28,287 bases of DNA, taken from the NCBI GenBank assembly GCA_002499195.1, contig DAKS01000036.1:1-28287 (forward strand), given 5' to 3'. The notes beneath the pieces were generated by a model that was not told the origin of the DNA, made no database searches, and was given only the letters and a program-made list of their open reading frames with translations. Every line of letters begins with the position of its first letter. The first letter of the stretch is position 1. This stretch comes from Euryarchaeota archaeon UBA443 (GTDB taxonomy: Archaea > Thermoplasmatota > Poseidoniia > Poseidoniales > Poseidoniaceae). This document shows, piece after piece, positions 1-7,964 of the stretch. The translations under genes were made by a program, and so were the position numbers.

Positions 1-1553
1 TCAGAAAAATAACCTGCAACGTAGAGGATACCGTTGTGTTCAATTGCATCGGTAAGTGCAGCACCAGAGGGGCCACTTGCAAGTACAATCTCTCGACCAA
101 CAGTGCTTTGCATGCTTGCATCGATGAGAACTATTCTACCTCCATCGGTTGCAACATGCATCATTGATGAAGGGGCTCGCTCCCCATTGGGAGTCCATGC
201 GAACAGTGCATTGTTATCCGACTCACCAAGATTCATGTCGCTCAGGGGAATAGAAGAACCGAAAACACCGGTTGTCAAATTGTAACGAAGAAGTTGATCA
301 CCACTCATGATGTGGAGTGTGTCTTGATGAGATTGAATGCCAGAGACAACATTGGATGGCAGCCAATTTGCATCGCTCCATGTTGCCAACCAAAAACCAG
401 AGTTCCAATTGTATCGAGCAAGCCCATTATCCTTCGAAGCGAAGAGCAGTTGATTGCCAGCTGATTCCATCTTCGTGATATCATCGCTATGCAGGACATT
501 TGCAGAACTCCAAACGGATAATGGTTGATTGTTGTTCAAGTCATATCGACCAACTCCGCTGTTGGTAGCTGCATACAAAATTCCATTTTCTTCGTGCAAG
601 TCGTTGACTTCTGTTGAAGAAGGCCAATTGTTTGAAGATGCAGAAACGATCTGACTCCAAGTATTGGCAGCGTCAAGTGAAAGTAGAGTTCCGTCGCTTG
701 TCATCGTATAGATTCCGGATGGTAATACTTCGAAGAGAGCGATGTCAAAACCAGCATTTGGGAGGCCATCGTGAACGGTTCCGTTAACATGAGAAATCAA
801 TTTGAATATTCCATTTTCAAAAGCAACATGGATGTCGTTGTTGGGCCCAATAGCGATGCCAATGATATCGGAATTGAGGTCATCGAAATCATAGAAATCG
901 ATGAATGCTGGATCGTTATTAGCATCAAGAACAAGAATCGTACGTCCGCTTTGAAGGTATAGTTGTCCAGAGGTTTGATGTTGAATCGCATTGTAAAGCG
1001 GGATTGAAATAGGAGAGAAAGCAGTAATTGGATCGACAGGAGCAAGCGCTTCGAAGGCTAGCTCTGTAATGGCTGCATCAGAAGGAAGTGTCCAACCAGC
1101 CCCCGATGCGCTGTTTGGAGATAGACGGTCTGAGTAGGGGTTCGCTCCATCAAAAGAATCGGATGCCCCCAACGTCCCAAGCCCTCTCCAATCGAAGAGA
1201 TTGACCCCGATGTCATTTGCAACCAAAAGAGGTTGGTCGATCATTAAACCATCCGAACCGTTAACGTGGACTTGAAGTGAAACATTGGAGATTTCTGCAC
1301 CCGGTGCAAATTCGAGAATCCAATCAGCAGTGGCTTGACTCGACAAAATAGGGTCCGAGCCAACTACTGCATCAAGTTGAACCCACCCCGTATCGTTGCT
1401 TCCAGAAAGAGGCCACGAAACCACATCTTCTGCTTCATGTGCTGAAGCGAGCGGAACGCCTGCGAGGGCTACTGACCATGATGCGAGTAGCATGAGCATG
1501 GTCAAAAAGACGGCTTTTTTCGAGCCAACTCGTCGACCATGCTTTTCGCTCAT
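1..1553 (-). CDS. Secreted propeller-like surface protein (3' end missing)
   Basis: The frame starts at ATG 1553 and stays open to the window edge, giving 517 codons without a stop, so the C-terminus is missing. Residues 1-36 form a clear signal peptide: a basic start (KHGRR, KK), a hydrophobic core, then PLASAHEAE as a plausible cleavage region. About 150 residues of beta-rich, Asp/Ser-rich sequence follow. After that come repeated units such as NGILYAATNSGVGRYDLNN, NQLLFASKDNGLARYNWNS and DTLHIMSGDQLLRYNLTTG, which look like blades of a two-component-regulator-type (Reg_prop) or PQQ-like beta-propeller. No catalytic motif is visible. Likely role: cell-surface or exported binding protein. 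A TATA-like box lies 28 nt upstream of the ATG, so the transcript is probably leaderless. The next gene, pyk, lies 58 bp upstream on the same strand. Signal peptide and partial state are clear; the propeller call is from repeat appearance only. Confidence 0.8.
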   Translation of the reverse strand, partial: MSEKHGRRVGSKKAVFLTMLMLLASWSVALAGVPLASAHEAEDVVSWPLSGSNDTGWVQLDAVVGSDPILSSQATADWILEFAPGAEISNVSLQVHVNGSDGLMIDQPLLVANDIGVNLFDWRGLGTLGASDSFDGANPYSDRLSPNSASGAGWTLPSDAAITELAFEALAPVDPITAFSPISIPLYNAIQHQTSGQLYLQSGRTILVLDANNDPAFIDFYDFDDLNSDIIGIAIGPNNDIHVAFENGIFKLISHVNGTVHDGLPNAGFDIALFEVLPSGIYTMTSDGTLLSLDAANTWSQIVSASSNNWPSSTEVNDLHEENGILYAATNSGVGRYDLNNNQPLSVWSSANVLHSDDITKMESAGNQLLFASKDNGLARYNWNSGFWLATWSDANWLPSNVVSGIQSHQDTLHIMSGDQLLRYNLTTGVFGSSIPLSDMNLGESDNNALFAWTPNGERAPSSMMHVATDGGRIVLIDASMQSTVGREIVLASGPSGAALTDAIEHNGILYVAGYFS

Positions 1554-1575
1554 GAGTCACATGCAATCACTTGAC

Positions 1576-1585
1576 TACATAAAGG
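1576..1585 (-). promoter_or_regulatory. TATA box of the propeller protein gene
   Basis: The minus strand reads CCTTTATGTA, centred about 28 nt before ATG 1553. No Shine-Dalgarno-like sequence sits before that ATG. This spacing matches an archaeal box A with transcription starting at or next to the start codon, i.e. a leaderless mRNA. The TATA-like string and spacing are seen; promoter function is inferred. Confidence 0.5.
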
Positions 1586-1611
1586 CCCTGTGTCGTTGAT
1601 AGAACAATACT

Positions 1612-3081
1612 TCATTCCAAATCCGTCAATTCGCCCTGCTCATTAACGAATAGCAGTCGAATTGTGGAAGTCCTTCCTGTGATTGCAAGAGGTGAACCAG
1701 AGATAGCAACGATCGTGTCGTTTGGACGAATCTTCTTGCTCTCATACAGTTGTTTTACAGCCTCGGCAACGGTTGAACGAGCACGTACTTGTTCTTCGAC
1801 AATGAGGCCTTCAACGCCGGGTAAAATCGTTGTTCTCCGAGCTGCCCGAATGCGATCGGTCATCGCATAAATTGGAATTCTTGGACGATGTGCAGCCATC
1901 AGCCGAGCAGCATTTCCATGTTCGGTTCCAACGATGAGATGCTTTGCATTGGTTTCTCGAGCGATTTCAATCGCTGCGCCAGCAATAACACGTGTCGAAA
2001 CATAAGCAGCAAGAGCGGGCGGATCAGGCAAATCTTTGGTAGATTGTTCGACAGTTTCTGCAATTCGAGCCATCGTTTCGACGGCCTTAACCGGGTGTTG
2101 TCCACTCGCAGTTTCACCAGACAACATGACCGCGCTTACATGTTGACGAATAGCCGTTGCTACATCGGTAACTTCAGCACGTGTTGGACGTGCATGATTC
2201 ACCATACTCTCCAGCATCTGAGTAGCCACGACAACAGGAGTTCCACGTTCAAGACATGCTGAGACGATTCGCTCTTGTGCAGCCGGCACTTCTTCGAGAG
2301 GAATTTCAACACCCAAGTCGCCGCGAGCGACCATGACCACGTCGGCAGATTCGACGATTGCAGACAGATCTTCCAAGGCTGCAGGATGTTCGATTTTCGC
2401 TACAATCCAAGTATGGACTCCAGCCGCTTCAATACGTTCCCTTGCAGGTATCAAATCATCAGCACTTCGGACATATGATACTGCTACAAAATCAACATTT
2501 TGCGAAAGAGCATGATCAAGACAATCCAAATCGTGTGGTCCAACCGCTGGAAGTTTGACCAACGTTCGAGGAACATTGATGCCTTTTCGCTTGGTTAAAA
2601 TCCCACCATCTTCTACACGACATCTTACAATTTCTCCTTCAAAGTCAGGTGCTGATAGAACTTCGAGACGAATCAAACCATCCGAAAGAAGGATTGGATC
2701 GCCTTTCTGAAGGTCTTTTGACAAACCGCTCCATTCAACGGGCAGGGTCTTGACCATCTCACCGAGAATTGTTGCACTTTGAGGAGGCAATCCATTTTCG
2801 TATCCACAATGGAGGTCGACAAGTTCACCCCGCAACAGTTCCACTTCGCCTTCGAATCGGCCAAGTCGTAGTTTGGGCCCCGGCAAATCCGCAAGCAAAC
2901 CAATATGCATCCCAGTATTGTTTTCAGCGTCACGGATGTTTTGAATCGTTTGTTCTTTTCCTTCAAAATCACCGTGCGAATAGTTGAGCCGTGCAATATT
3001 CATACCCGCCTGCATCATCTCTGCAAGAGTGTCGACTTTGTCACTTGCAGGGCCAATTGTTGCAATAATCCGAGAACGCAT
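1612..3081 (-). CDS. pyk: Pyruvate kinase
   Basis: Pyruvate kinase (489 aa, usual family length about 470-500) transfers phosphate from phosphoenolpyruvate to ADP, giving pyruvate and ATP in the cytoplasm. Visible signatures: TIGPAS near the N-terminus; RLNYSHG with Arg31, Asn33, Ser35 and His36 at the active site; the KIEH signature with catalytic Lys229; ARGDLGVE at 252-259 for metal binding; ATQMLESM followed by PTRAEVTDVATA; and LSGETASG at 320-327. The C-terminal regulatory-type domain (about 350-489) is present. It is encoded divergently from the malic enzyme gene across 154 bp, so two enzymes that supply pyruvate share one control region. I saw no strong TATA box there. The start is ATG 3081, right before the conserved first beta strand. 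Confidence 0.97.
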   Translation of the reverse strand: MRSRIIATIGPASDKVDTLAEMMQAGMNIARLNYSHGDFEGKEQTIQNIRDAENNTGMHIGLLADLPGPKLRLGRFEGEVELLRGELVDLHCGYENGLPPQSATILGEMVKTLPVEWSGLSKDLQKGDPILLSDGLIRLEVLSAPDFEGEIVRCRVEDGGILTKRKGINVPRTLVKLPAVGPHDLDCLDHALSQNVDFVAVSYVRSADDLIPARERIEAAGVHTWIVAKIEHPAALEDLSAIVESADVVMVARGDLGVEIPLEEVPAAQERIVSACLERGTPVVVATQMLESMVNHARPTRAEVTDVATAIRQHVSAVMLSGETASGQHPVKAVETMARIAETVEQSTKDLPDPPALAAYVSTRVIAGAAIEIARETNAKHLIVGTEHGNAARLMAAHRPRIPIYAMTDRIRAARRTTILPGVEGLIVEEQVRARSTVAEAVKQLYESKKIRPNDTIVAISGSPLAITGRTSTIRLLFVNEQGELTDLE

Positions 3082-3235
3082 TTCTTCCCCTTGAATCCCT
3101 ACACATGGACATCATCCATAGACCTTCCACAGAACACGGCTGTTTCAATCAACATTCAGAACCTTCCAAAAGGTGCCAATACCGAGCGAAGACTCAAACC
3201 ATTGATGCGGTCAAGCCTACGTTGAGGGGAACGAT

Positions 3236-5554
3236 ATGGACGATAAGAAAGACAAACTTCTTCGACAGGAAGCTCTTGATTATCATGAGGAATTTCCTCA
3301 AGGAAAAATCAAGGTTGTACCAACTAAGCCTCATGCAACAGCTCACGAACTATCGCTAGCCTACTCGCCAGGCGTGGCTTATCCTTGTTTGGAGATTGCA
3401 GAACGGCCAGAAGACGCTTATCGTTACACTTCGAAAGGAAATCTAGTTGCCGTCATTTCTAATGGAACGGCCGTTCTTGGCCTTGGAAATATCGGAGCGC
3501 TAGCAAGTAAACCGGTGATGGAAGGAAAGGGGTTGTTGCTCAAAACCTTCGCTGATATCGATGTTTTTGATATTGAAATCGATGTTACAGATCCCGAAGA
3601 ATTCATCCAAACGGTAATCAACATCTCCAAGACGTTTGGGGGAATCAATCTCGAGGATATCAAGGCTCCAGAATGTTTTGAGATCGAACGTAGAATCGCT
3701 GAAGCAACGGATATTCCAGTAATGCATGATGACCAACATGGGACAGCCATTATTTCGGGCGCCGCGTTGCTAAATGCTGTAGAATTGCAAGAGAAAGAAT
3801 TGCAACAAATATCCGTTGTCGTCGTAGGCGCAGGAGCTTCTGCGTTTGCATGTGCAGAGCACTACGTGGCGCTCGGAGTCAAGCGTTCAAACATCAAAAT
3901 GGTCGATTCACAAGGAATCATCACAAAGGCTCGCCTTGATCGAGGCGAACTAAACGAATACAAAGCGAAGTTTGCTGCGGATTGTGATGATGGACAACTT
4001 GTTGATGCGATGAAGGGAGCAGATGTACTTCTTGGGCTTTCTAAAGGAGGTCTCGTAACCCAAGAGATGGTCGCAGTAATGGCAGACAAACCGATCGTGT
4101 TTGCACTTGCCAATCCCACGCCTGAAATAATGCCCGAGGAGATCCTTGAAGTTCGTAATGATGCGATTATTGCTACCGGACGTTCGGATTATCCAAATCA
4201 AGTCAACAACGTTCTCGGATTCCCGTACATATTCCGTGGAGCGCTCGATGTTCGTGCACGAGATATCACTCAAAACATGAAGATGGCAGCGACACGTTCT
4301 CTAGCAGAACTTGCTAAAGAACCCGTTCCAGATTACATCTCAGCAGCGTATGATGGCGCCACAATGGAGTATGGCCCGGAATACATCATCCCCAAACCAT
4401 TTGACCGCCGTGTCTTGATATGGGAGGCCTCGGCTGTGGCTCAAGCAGCCGTTGAGGAAGGAATTGCTTCTGTTACATCAGATGAGTTCTCATTGCAATC
4501 CTATCGCGAAGATTTGGAGGCTCGATTGGGCATGACGTATTCAATCATGCGCAGTATCATCAATCAAGTTCGTCGACGCAACAAACGTATTGTATTCCCT
4601 GAGGGAGATAATGAGAAAGTAATTCGTGCTGCAGCGCAATTGGTTGAACAGAAAATCTGCAAACCGATTCTACTTGGCCCAATTGATCGAATTGCTCGCA
4701 TGATGGAAGAAATGCATTTCAATTTCGATTACGAGTGTTACGATCCACGTTTCGATGAACGGCGAAAAGGGGTTTATACAGATGCATTGTTTAAACGAAG
4801 AAAGCGAAAAGGTGTCACCAAAGCCGATGCATCGCGTTTGCTCAAGAGTCGGCCTTATTTTGCGAGCCAAATGGTTGAAGCTGGAGATGCTGATGGTTTC
4901 GTTGGTGGTGTAAGCCGAAATTATAGCGACGTACTCCGTCCAGTTTTGGAAACGGTTGGAGCATCCGATGATGCGCATTGCCTCATCGGTTGTTACATGG
5001 TGACGATCAAAGGAAAGATTCTATTCCTTGCTGATGCAACAGTGAATGTCTATCCAGATAGTCGAACCCTTGCCGAAATAGCGGTTCAAACAGCTAAGGT
5101 TGCGCGCAGATTCGGGGTAGACCCCAAAGTAGCGATGCTCTCGTTTTCGAATTTTGGTAGCACCCGAGCACAACGAAGTGATCGGATAGAGGAGGCCGTT
5201 GAAATGGCTCGAATCCTCGACCCAACATTGGTGATTGATGGGCCTATGCAAGCAGATACGGCATTGGACTCAAACGTTCAGAAAGAATATCCATTCATGG
5301 AATTCGCGGGCCCTGCAAACGTCCTTGTTTTACCGAGTCTAGCCTCTGCTAACATTGTCTACAAAATGCTTGAACAACTTGCAGATGCTGAAATGACGGG
5401 CCCCATTCTTGAAGGAATGCAACATCCTGTTCAACTCGTTGCTCGTCAAGATGGAGTACGCCATATTGTCAATATGACCGCCATTTGTGTCGCTGATGCA
5501 ATGCGCAAGGACTCTTATTGGGAGACGTTAGCCAATAACTCATCCGACTCTTGA
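3236..5554 (+). CDS. maeB: NADP-type malic enzyme fused to phosphotransacetylase domain
   Basis: A 772-residue MaeB-type malic enzyme that oxidatively decarboxylates malate to pyruvate and CO2 with reduction of NAD(P). The N-terminal half (about 1-430) has AYSPGVAYPC, SKPVMEGKG (Lys95-type catalytic region), EDIKAPECFEIE, HDDQHGTA and the dinucleotide-binding VVVGAGASA near residue 200. The C-terminal half (about 435-765) is a phosphate acetyl/butyryltransferase-type domain with VFPEGDNEKVIRAA, ADATVNVYPDSRTLAEIA and MLSFSNFGST. In characterised MaeB proteins this domain is regulatory, binding acetyl-CoA, rather than clearly catalytic. ATG 3236 is preceded by GAGGGG at a suitable distance. 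The last 40 bp overlap the convergent gene at 5515-6378. The product is clear; cofactor preference is not read from sequence with certainty. Confidence 0.95.
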   Translation: MDDKKDKLLRQEALDYHEEFPQGKIKVVPTKPHATAHELSLAYSPGVAYPCLEIAERPEDAYRYTSKGNLVAVISNGTAVLGLGNIGALASKPVMEGKGLLLKTFADIDVFDIEIDVTDPEEFIQTVINISKTFGGINLEDIKAPECFEIERRIAEATDIPVMHDDQHGTAIISGAALLNAVELQEKELQQISVVVVGAGASAFACAEHYVALGVKRSNIKMVDSQGIITKARLDRGELNEYKAKFAADCDDGQLVDAMKGADVLLGLSKGGLVTQEMVAVMADKPIVFALANPTPEIMPEEILEVRNDAIIATGRSDYPNQVNNVLGFPYIFRGALDVRARDITQNMKMAATRSLAELAKEPVPDYISAAYDGATMEYGPEYIIPKPFDRRVLIWEASAVAQAAVEEGIASVTSDEFSLQSYREDLEARLGMTYSIMRSIINQVRRRNKRIVFPEGDNEKVIRAAAQLVEQKICKPILLGPIDRIARMMEEMHFNFDYECYDPRFDERRKGVYTDALFKRRKRKGVTKADASRLLKSRPYFASQMVEAGDADGFVGGVSRNYSDVLRPVLETVGASDDAHCLIGCYMVTIKGKILFLADATVNVYPDSRTLAEIAVQTAKVARRFGVDPKVAMLSFSNFGSTRAQRSDRIEEAVEMARILDPTLVIDGPMQADTALDSNVQKEYPFMEFAGPANVLVLPSLASANIVYKMLEQLADAEMTGPILEGMQHPVQLVARQDGVRHIVNMTAICVADAMRKDSYWETLANNSSDS

Positions 5555-6378
5555 ATCCCTTCTTCATACGGAATCGAAGGTCGCCGTGGCCGCCAAATGG
5601 CACCAGTTACAAATCCAGCGACAAGGCCTCCGAACAAGAGATTGGCCCAACCATCGATTGCATACGAACCAAAACCTCGGATGACTGGAATCAAAAACGA
5701 AGGAACAACCCCCAACAAAGTCGTCCAAACAATTTCAGTTTTCAAATTACTAATGATATCTGCGCTCATTGGAACACGCCGCACTGGCTCCATTCGTGGC
5801 GGCGATAGCACAAATCGAATGACTGTATTTGGAAGTGGCCGATCGATCGGAATATTCGATGTTGCAAAGGATTCTGATTTTCGTGGGTGCATTTCAACGG
5901 CGAGCCGGTGGTGTTGGAGGGGGCCGTTCGTTTCGATTGGCCTTGGACGTCCATCCATCATTCCTCCGCGATGGCTGGTTGCAGCAGCATCACTGAGAAT
6001 TTCAACAATTCCTGGTTCGAGTTTGATCCGGGAAAAGGCATGATTCCATTCAGGAAACGAAGGTAATCGAACATCCAACGACTCTCCCGTGTTAATCGAT
6101 TCAAGTACAGAAGTAATTTTTGTTTGGAGAGATTGAATTTCAGATATGGTCAATCCAGTCATTGGATCATTTGGATGTTCAGGTTGTGTTTCTTCACCGA
6201 GTAAATTGGCAACTTGTCCACGAGTAAGTGGCTTTTCTAAGATATAGAAGGATGGTAATCGCACTTCATATCGAGGACGTTGGCTTGCGTAAATCCATCC
6301 ACCCTTATCGCTTCCAAGCCATGAACTACCCGAGGTGATCGGAATGAAATCCAAGCCATTGATGCTGATGTTCTTCAC
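5515..6378 (-). CDS. Membrane-anchored FGE/SUMF1-like domain protein, cysteine-free
   Basis: This 287-residue protein has an N-terminal domain (about 8-192) that reads like a degenerate formylglycine-generating-enzyme/sulfatase-modifying-factor fold. FIPITSGSSWLGS resembles the family opening (F.x.I.x.G.F.x.MGS); RPRYEVRLPSFYILEKPLTRGQ resembles the P-H-V-L-F-I-PVT-Q strand; VRLPSFPEW (103-111) stands for RLPTEAEW; GIVEILSD then HRGGMM stands for GNVWEWxxD and RGGSW; and VIRFVL stands for GFR-hydrophobic. Two hydrophobic segments follow (about 214-236 and 243-262), then a short acidic tail. The whole protein contains no cysteine, so it cannot hold the metal-binding Cys pair of active FGE. The start is GTG 6378, four bases after the upstream stop, with GAAGTGA as a possible ribosome site. 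It is the last gene of a three-gene minus-strand cluster and overlaps maeB by 40 bp. The fold call is by eye. Confidence 0.6.
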   Translation of the reverse strand: MKNISINGLDFIPITSGSSWLGSDKGGWIYASQRPRYEVRLPSFYILEKPLTRGQVANLLGEETQPEHPNDPMTGLTISEIQSLQTKITSVLESINTGESLDVRLPSFPEWNHAFSRIKLEPGIVEILSDAAATSHRGGMMDGRPRPIETNGPLQHHRLAVEMHPRKSESFATSNIPIDRPLPNTVIRFVLSPPRMEPVRRVPMSADIISNLKTEIVWTTLLGVVPSFLIPVIRGFGSYAIDGWANLLFGGLVAGFVTGAIWRPRRPSIPYEEGIQESDELLANVSQ

Positions 6379-6382
6379 GAAA

Positions 6383-7072
6383 TCACTTCAGTTGTCGTTC
6401 CATCGATTTGTACCATTTCATGCCTAATTCATGCTCTTCAAGAAGTTTGAATTGTTTGAAAGGAGATATCGATCGCATATATCCAAAGGCGGCGAAATCA
6501 ACCAGATTTGGCTCTACTCCTCCAAAGTAGGCGTGCCCATCGAACGAAGAGGTATATTCGGTTAGCAAATCATGCCAGAGTTTTTTCGGGGTGCGCCCAT
6601 CCTTTTTTACTCGCTTTCGAGCAATAATTCCCCACATGATAGGAAATCCTGCCCAAGCATAGAGTCTTCGAGAAATGAATCCAAATTTTTCCAATTTGGA
6701 AACGCGGCGAGTTGTACTTAGCGCTGCACCTAGTGATCCATAGAGGATAGGGATTGTTGCACGCTTCCACGCTTCATCGACATGTGCTAGCATGGAATCA
6801 TATCGTTCGTTTCCGCTATTATCTGATAGCACCCCATCGTTGTATTTCTCGTCAATGTAAACCATGATTGGAGTCGAATCCACAACGACTTCACCATCAT
6901 TGTCTGTAAAGACTGGGACTTTGTTCCAACCGTTAGTGAACGCTAGCTCCTTCTTTGTGCGCATTGCATTTACTTGAACTTCATCGACATCAAGGCCAAG
7001 GTGCTCGATGAGTCCACGAACTTTCCATGAGAATGGGCAGGTTTGCAACACATGCAAAGTGGCTTGGCTCAT
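6383..7072 (-). CDS. Glutathione S-transferase-like protein, mPGES-2 type
   Basis: A 229-residue soluble protein with an N-terminal glutaredoxin/GST thioredoxin fold. TLHVLQTCPFSWKVRG carries a CPFS active-site motif (Cys12, Ser15) where relatives often have CPFC. It is followed by the cis-Pro strand KVPVFTD and VVVDSTPIMVYID, the Glu/Asp-Ser glutathione-binding region. The helical C-terminal half resembles prostaglandin E synthase 2, with an RRxxK-type linker region and YFGGVEPNLVDFAAFGYMRS close to the family's 'GG-x-PNLADLAVYGVLR'. Likely a thiol transferase or peroxidase-like reductant; substrate unknown. I chose ATG 7072. A TTG ten codons upstream overlaps the preceding stop and would add a charged extension not typical of the fold. 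It sits between the small unknown gene and the FGE-like gene, probably as one transcript. Confidence 0.8.
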   Translation of the reverse strand: MSQATLHVLQTCPFSWKVRGLIEHLGLDVDEVQVNAMRTKKELAFTNGWNKVPVFTDNDGEVVVDSTPIMVYIDEKYNDGVLSDNSGNERYDSMLAHVDEAWKRATIPILYGSLGAALSTTRRVSKLEKFGFISRRLYAWAGFPIMWGIIARKRVKKDGRTPKKLWHDLLTEYTSSFDGHAYFGGVEPNLVDFAAFGYMRSISPFKQFKLLEEHELGMKWYKSMERQLK

Positions 7073-7098
7073 GGATGATTCCAAATGCAGGCACTTCT

Positions 7099-7434
7099 TC
7101 AATCCTTGTTAACGTCTTGGTCAGGCCTCCAGCCTGGTTTCCAAAACTCCTCATCATCGAGCCACTTCATCCATTCATCATCAGCGCATGTAAGTAAGCG
7201 ATAGGCGCGACTTTCAAGCCCTTCACGATTGTATTCAGGAAGAATTCCCTCGGCTAATGCTTGGTGCCAATTGACCTGCATTTGGCGGATTTCACGCCGA
7301 GCCCCCTCTGGATTGTCAAAGTTCATTTCACATACATCGCGAAGTTCTGACAACCATTGACGTGTATCCTTTCGAAGCGGGTCATCAATCCGCGGTCTAT
7401 GCGATGACTTTTTCCCAAACGGCCACCAACCCAT
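7099..7434 (-). CDS. Small hypothetical protein, Trp- and charge-rich
   Basis: I do not recognise this 111-residue protein. It starts GWWPFGKK, continues as a predicted helical charged region with many Arg/Glu, and ends in a Trp-rich acidic stretch (EWMKWLDDEEFWKPGW). There is no signal peptide, membrane segment or cysteine pair. ATG 7434 is preferred; a GTG two codons earlier is possible. The gene lies 26 bp upstream of the mPGES-2-like gene on the same strand, so it probably leads the three-gene cluster. It is divergent from rlmH, the starts being 71 bp apart. Coding is supported by the open frame, the tight packing with the next gene and codon use like its neighbours. Confidence 0.6.
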   Translation of the reverse strand: MGWWPFGKKSSHRPRIDDPLRKDTRQWLSELRDVCEMNFDNPEGARREIRQMQVNWHQALAEGILPEYNREGLESRAYRLLTCADDEWMKWLDDEEFWKPGWRPDQDVNKD

Positions 7435-7505
7435 ACCCACACTTTCAGTCCCTATGCTTTCATCTTTCGCATGAAGATGAAAAACATCAACCTCTTAGCG
7501 GGGTC

Positions 7506-7928
7506 ATGGGGCGACTTCATCTTCATTTACATGGTCGTCTGAAAGATTCAGCCCTCAAATCTTTAGCAGAGACCTACCAAGCACGATTGCAAAGTACAGG
7601 TCTGACCGTACACATACATACTGGTGAATTAACCAAGTATCTTTCAAAACTTGAGTCGATGAACGGGCAGTTGTTTCTTCTCGATGAACGCGGCTCAACA
7701 CATACATCGATCGATTTTGCTACCAAAGTAGAGGCCTGGTCGCTGCTTTCTTCGGACACACACTTTGCTATTGGTCCGGCCGAAGGATGGCAAAATCTCG
7801 GCCAACACATTCCTCGAATTTCGCTTTCAGAGATGACATTTCCGCACGAGTTTGCAGCAGTTCTTTTCCTTGAACAATTGTACAGAGCCTTTCAAATTAA
7901 CAAAGGAACATCCTATCATAAGGCATGA
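7506..7928 (+). CDS. rlmH: RlmH-like 23S rRNA pseudouridine N3-methyltransferase (SPOUT)
   Basis: A 140-residue SPOUT methyltransferase of the RlmH/YbeA family, which in bacteria methylates N3 of pseudouridine 1915 in helix 69 of 23S rRNA using S-adenosylmethionine. Visible landmarks are FLLDERG (57-63), the knot loop FAIGPAEGW (87-95), SLSEMTFPHE (107-116), LEQLYRAFQI, and the C-terminal YHK that closes the active site in this family. Bacterial proteins usually read IGGxxG where this one has IGPAEG. I chose ATG 7506 because GCGGGG precedes it and the protein then begins at the family's first strand. An upstream in-frame extension to 7362 would run through the opposite gene and matches nothing. 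The length is slightly short (family about 155). Confidence 0.88.
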   Translation: MGRLHLHLHGRLKDSALKSLAETYQARLQSTGLTVHIHTGELTKYLSKLESMNGQLFLLDERGSTHTSIDFATKVEAWSLLSSDTHFAIGPAEGWQNLGQHIPRISLSEMTFPHEFAAVLFLEQLYRAFQINKGTSYHKA

Positions 7929-7947
7929 GCGAATCCTAATCAATAAC

Positions 7948-7962
7948 GAGGAGGAGGAGGTG
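7948..7962 (+). promoter_or_regulatory. Strong purine-rich ribosome binding site
   Basis: The string GAGGAGGAGGAGGTG ends two bases before ATG 7965. It offers several registers of the GGAGG/GAGGTG anti-16S pairing and fixes the start of the five-TM protein. This is far stronger than the sites of most genes here, many of which have none. It also suggests translation within a longer transcript begun upstream, probably at rlmH. Confidence 0.75.
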
Positions 7963-7964
7963 TC

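Noticed and set aside
5597..6043. Plus-strand open frame of 148 codons downstream of maeB
   Set aside because: It is antisense to the FGE-like gene, whose motifs and coupling to the upstream gene support the minus strand.
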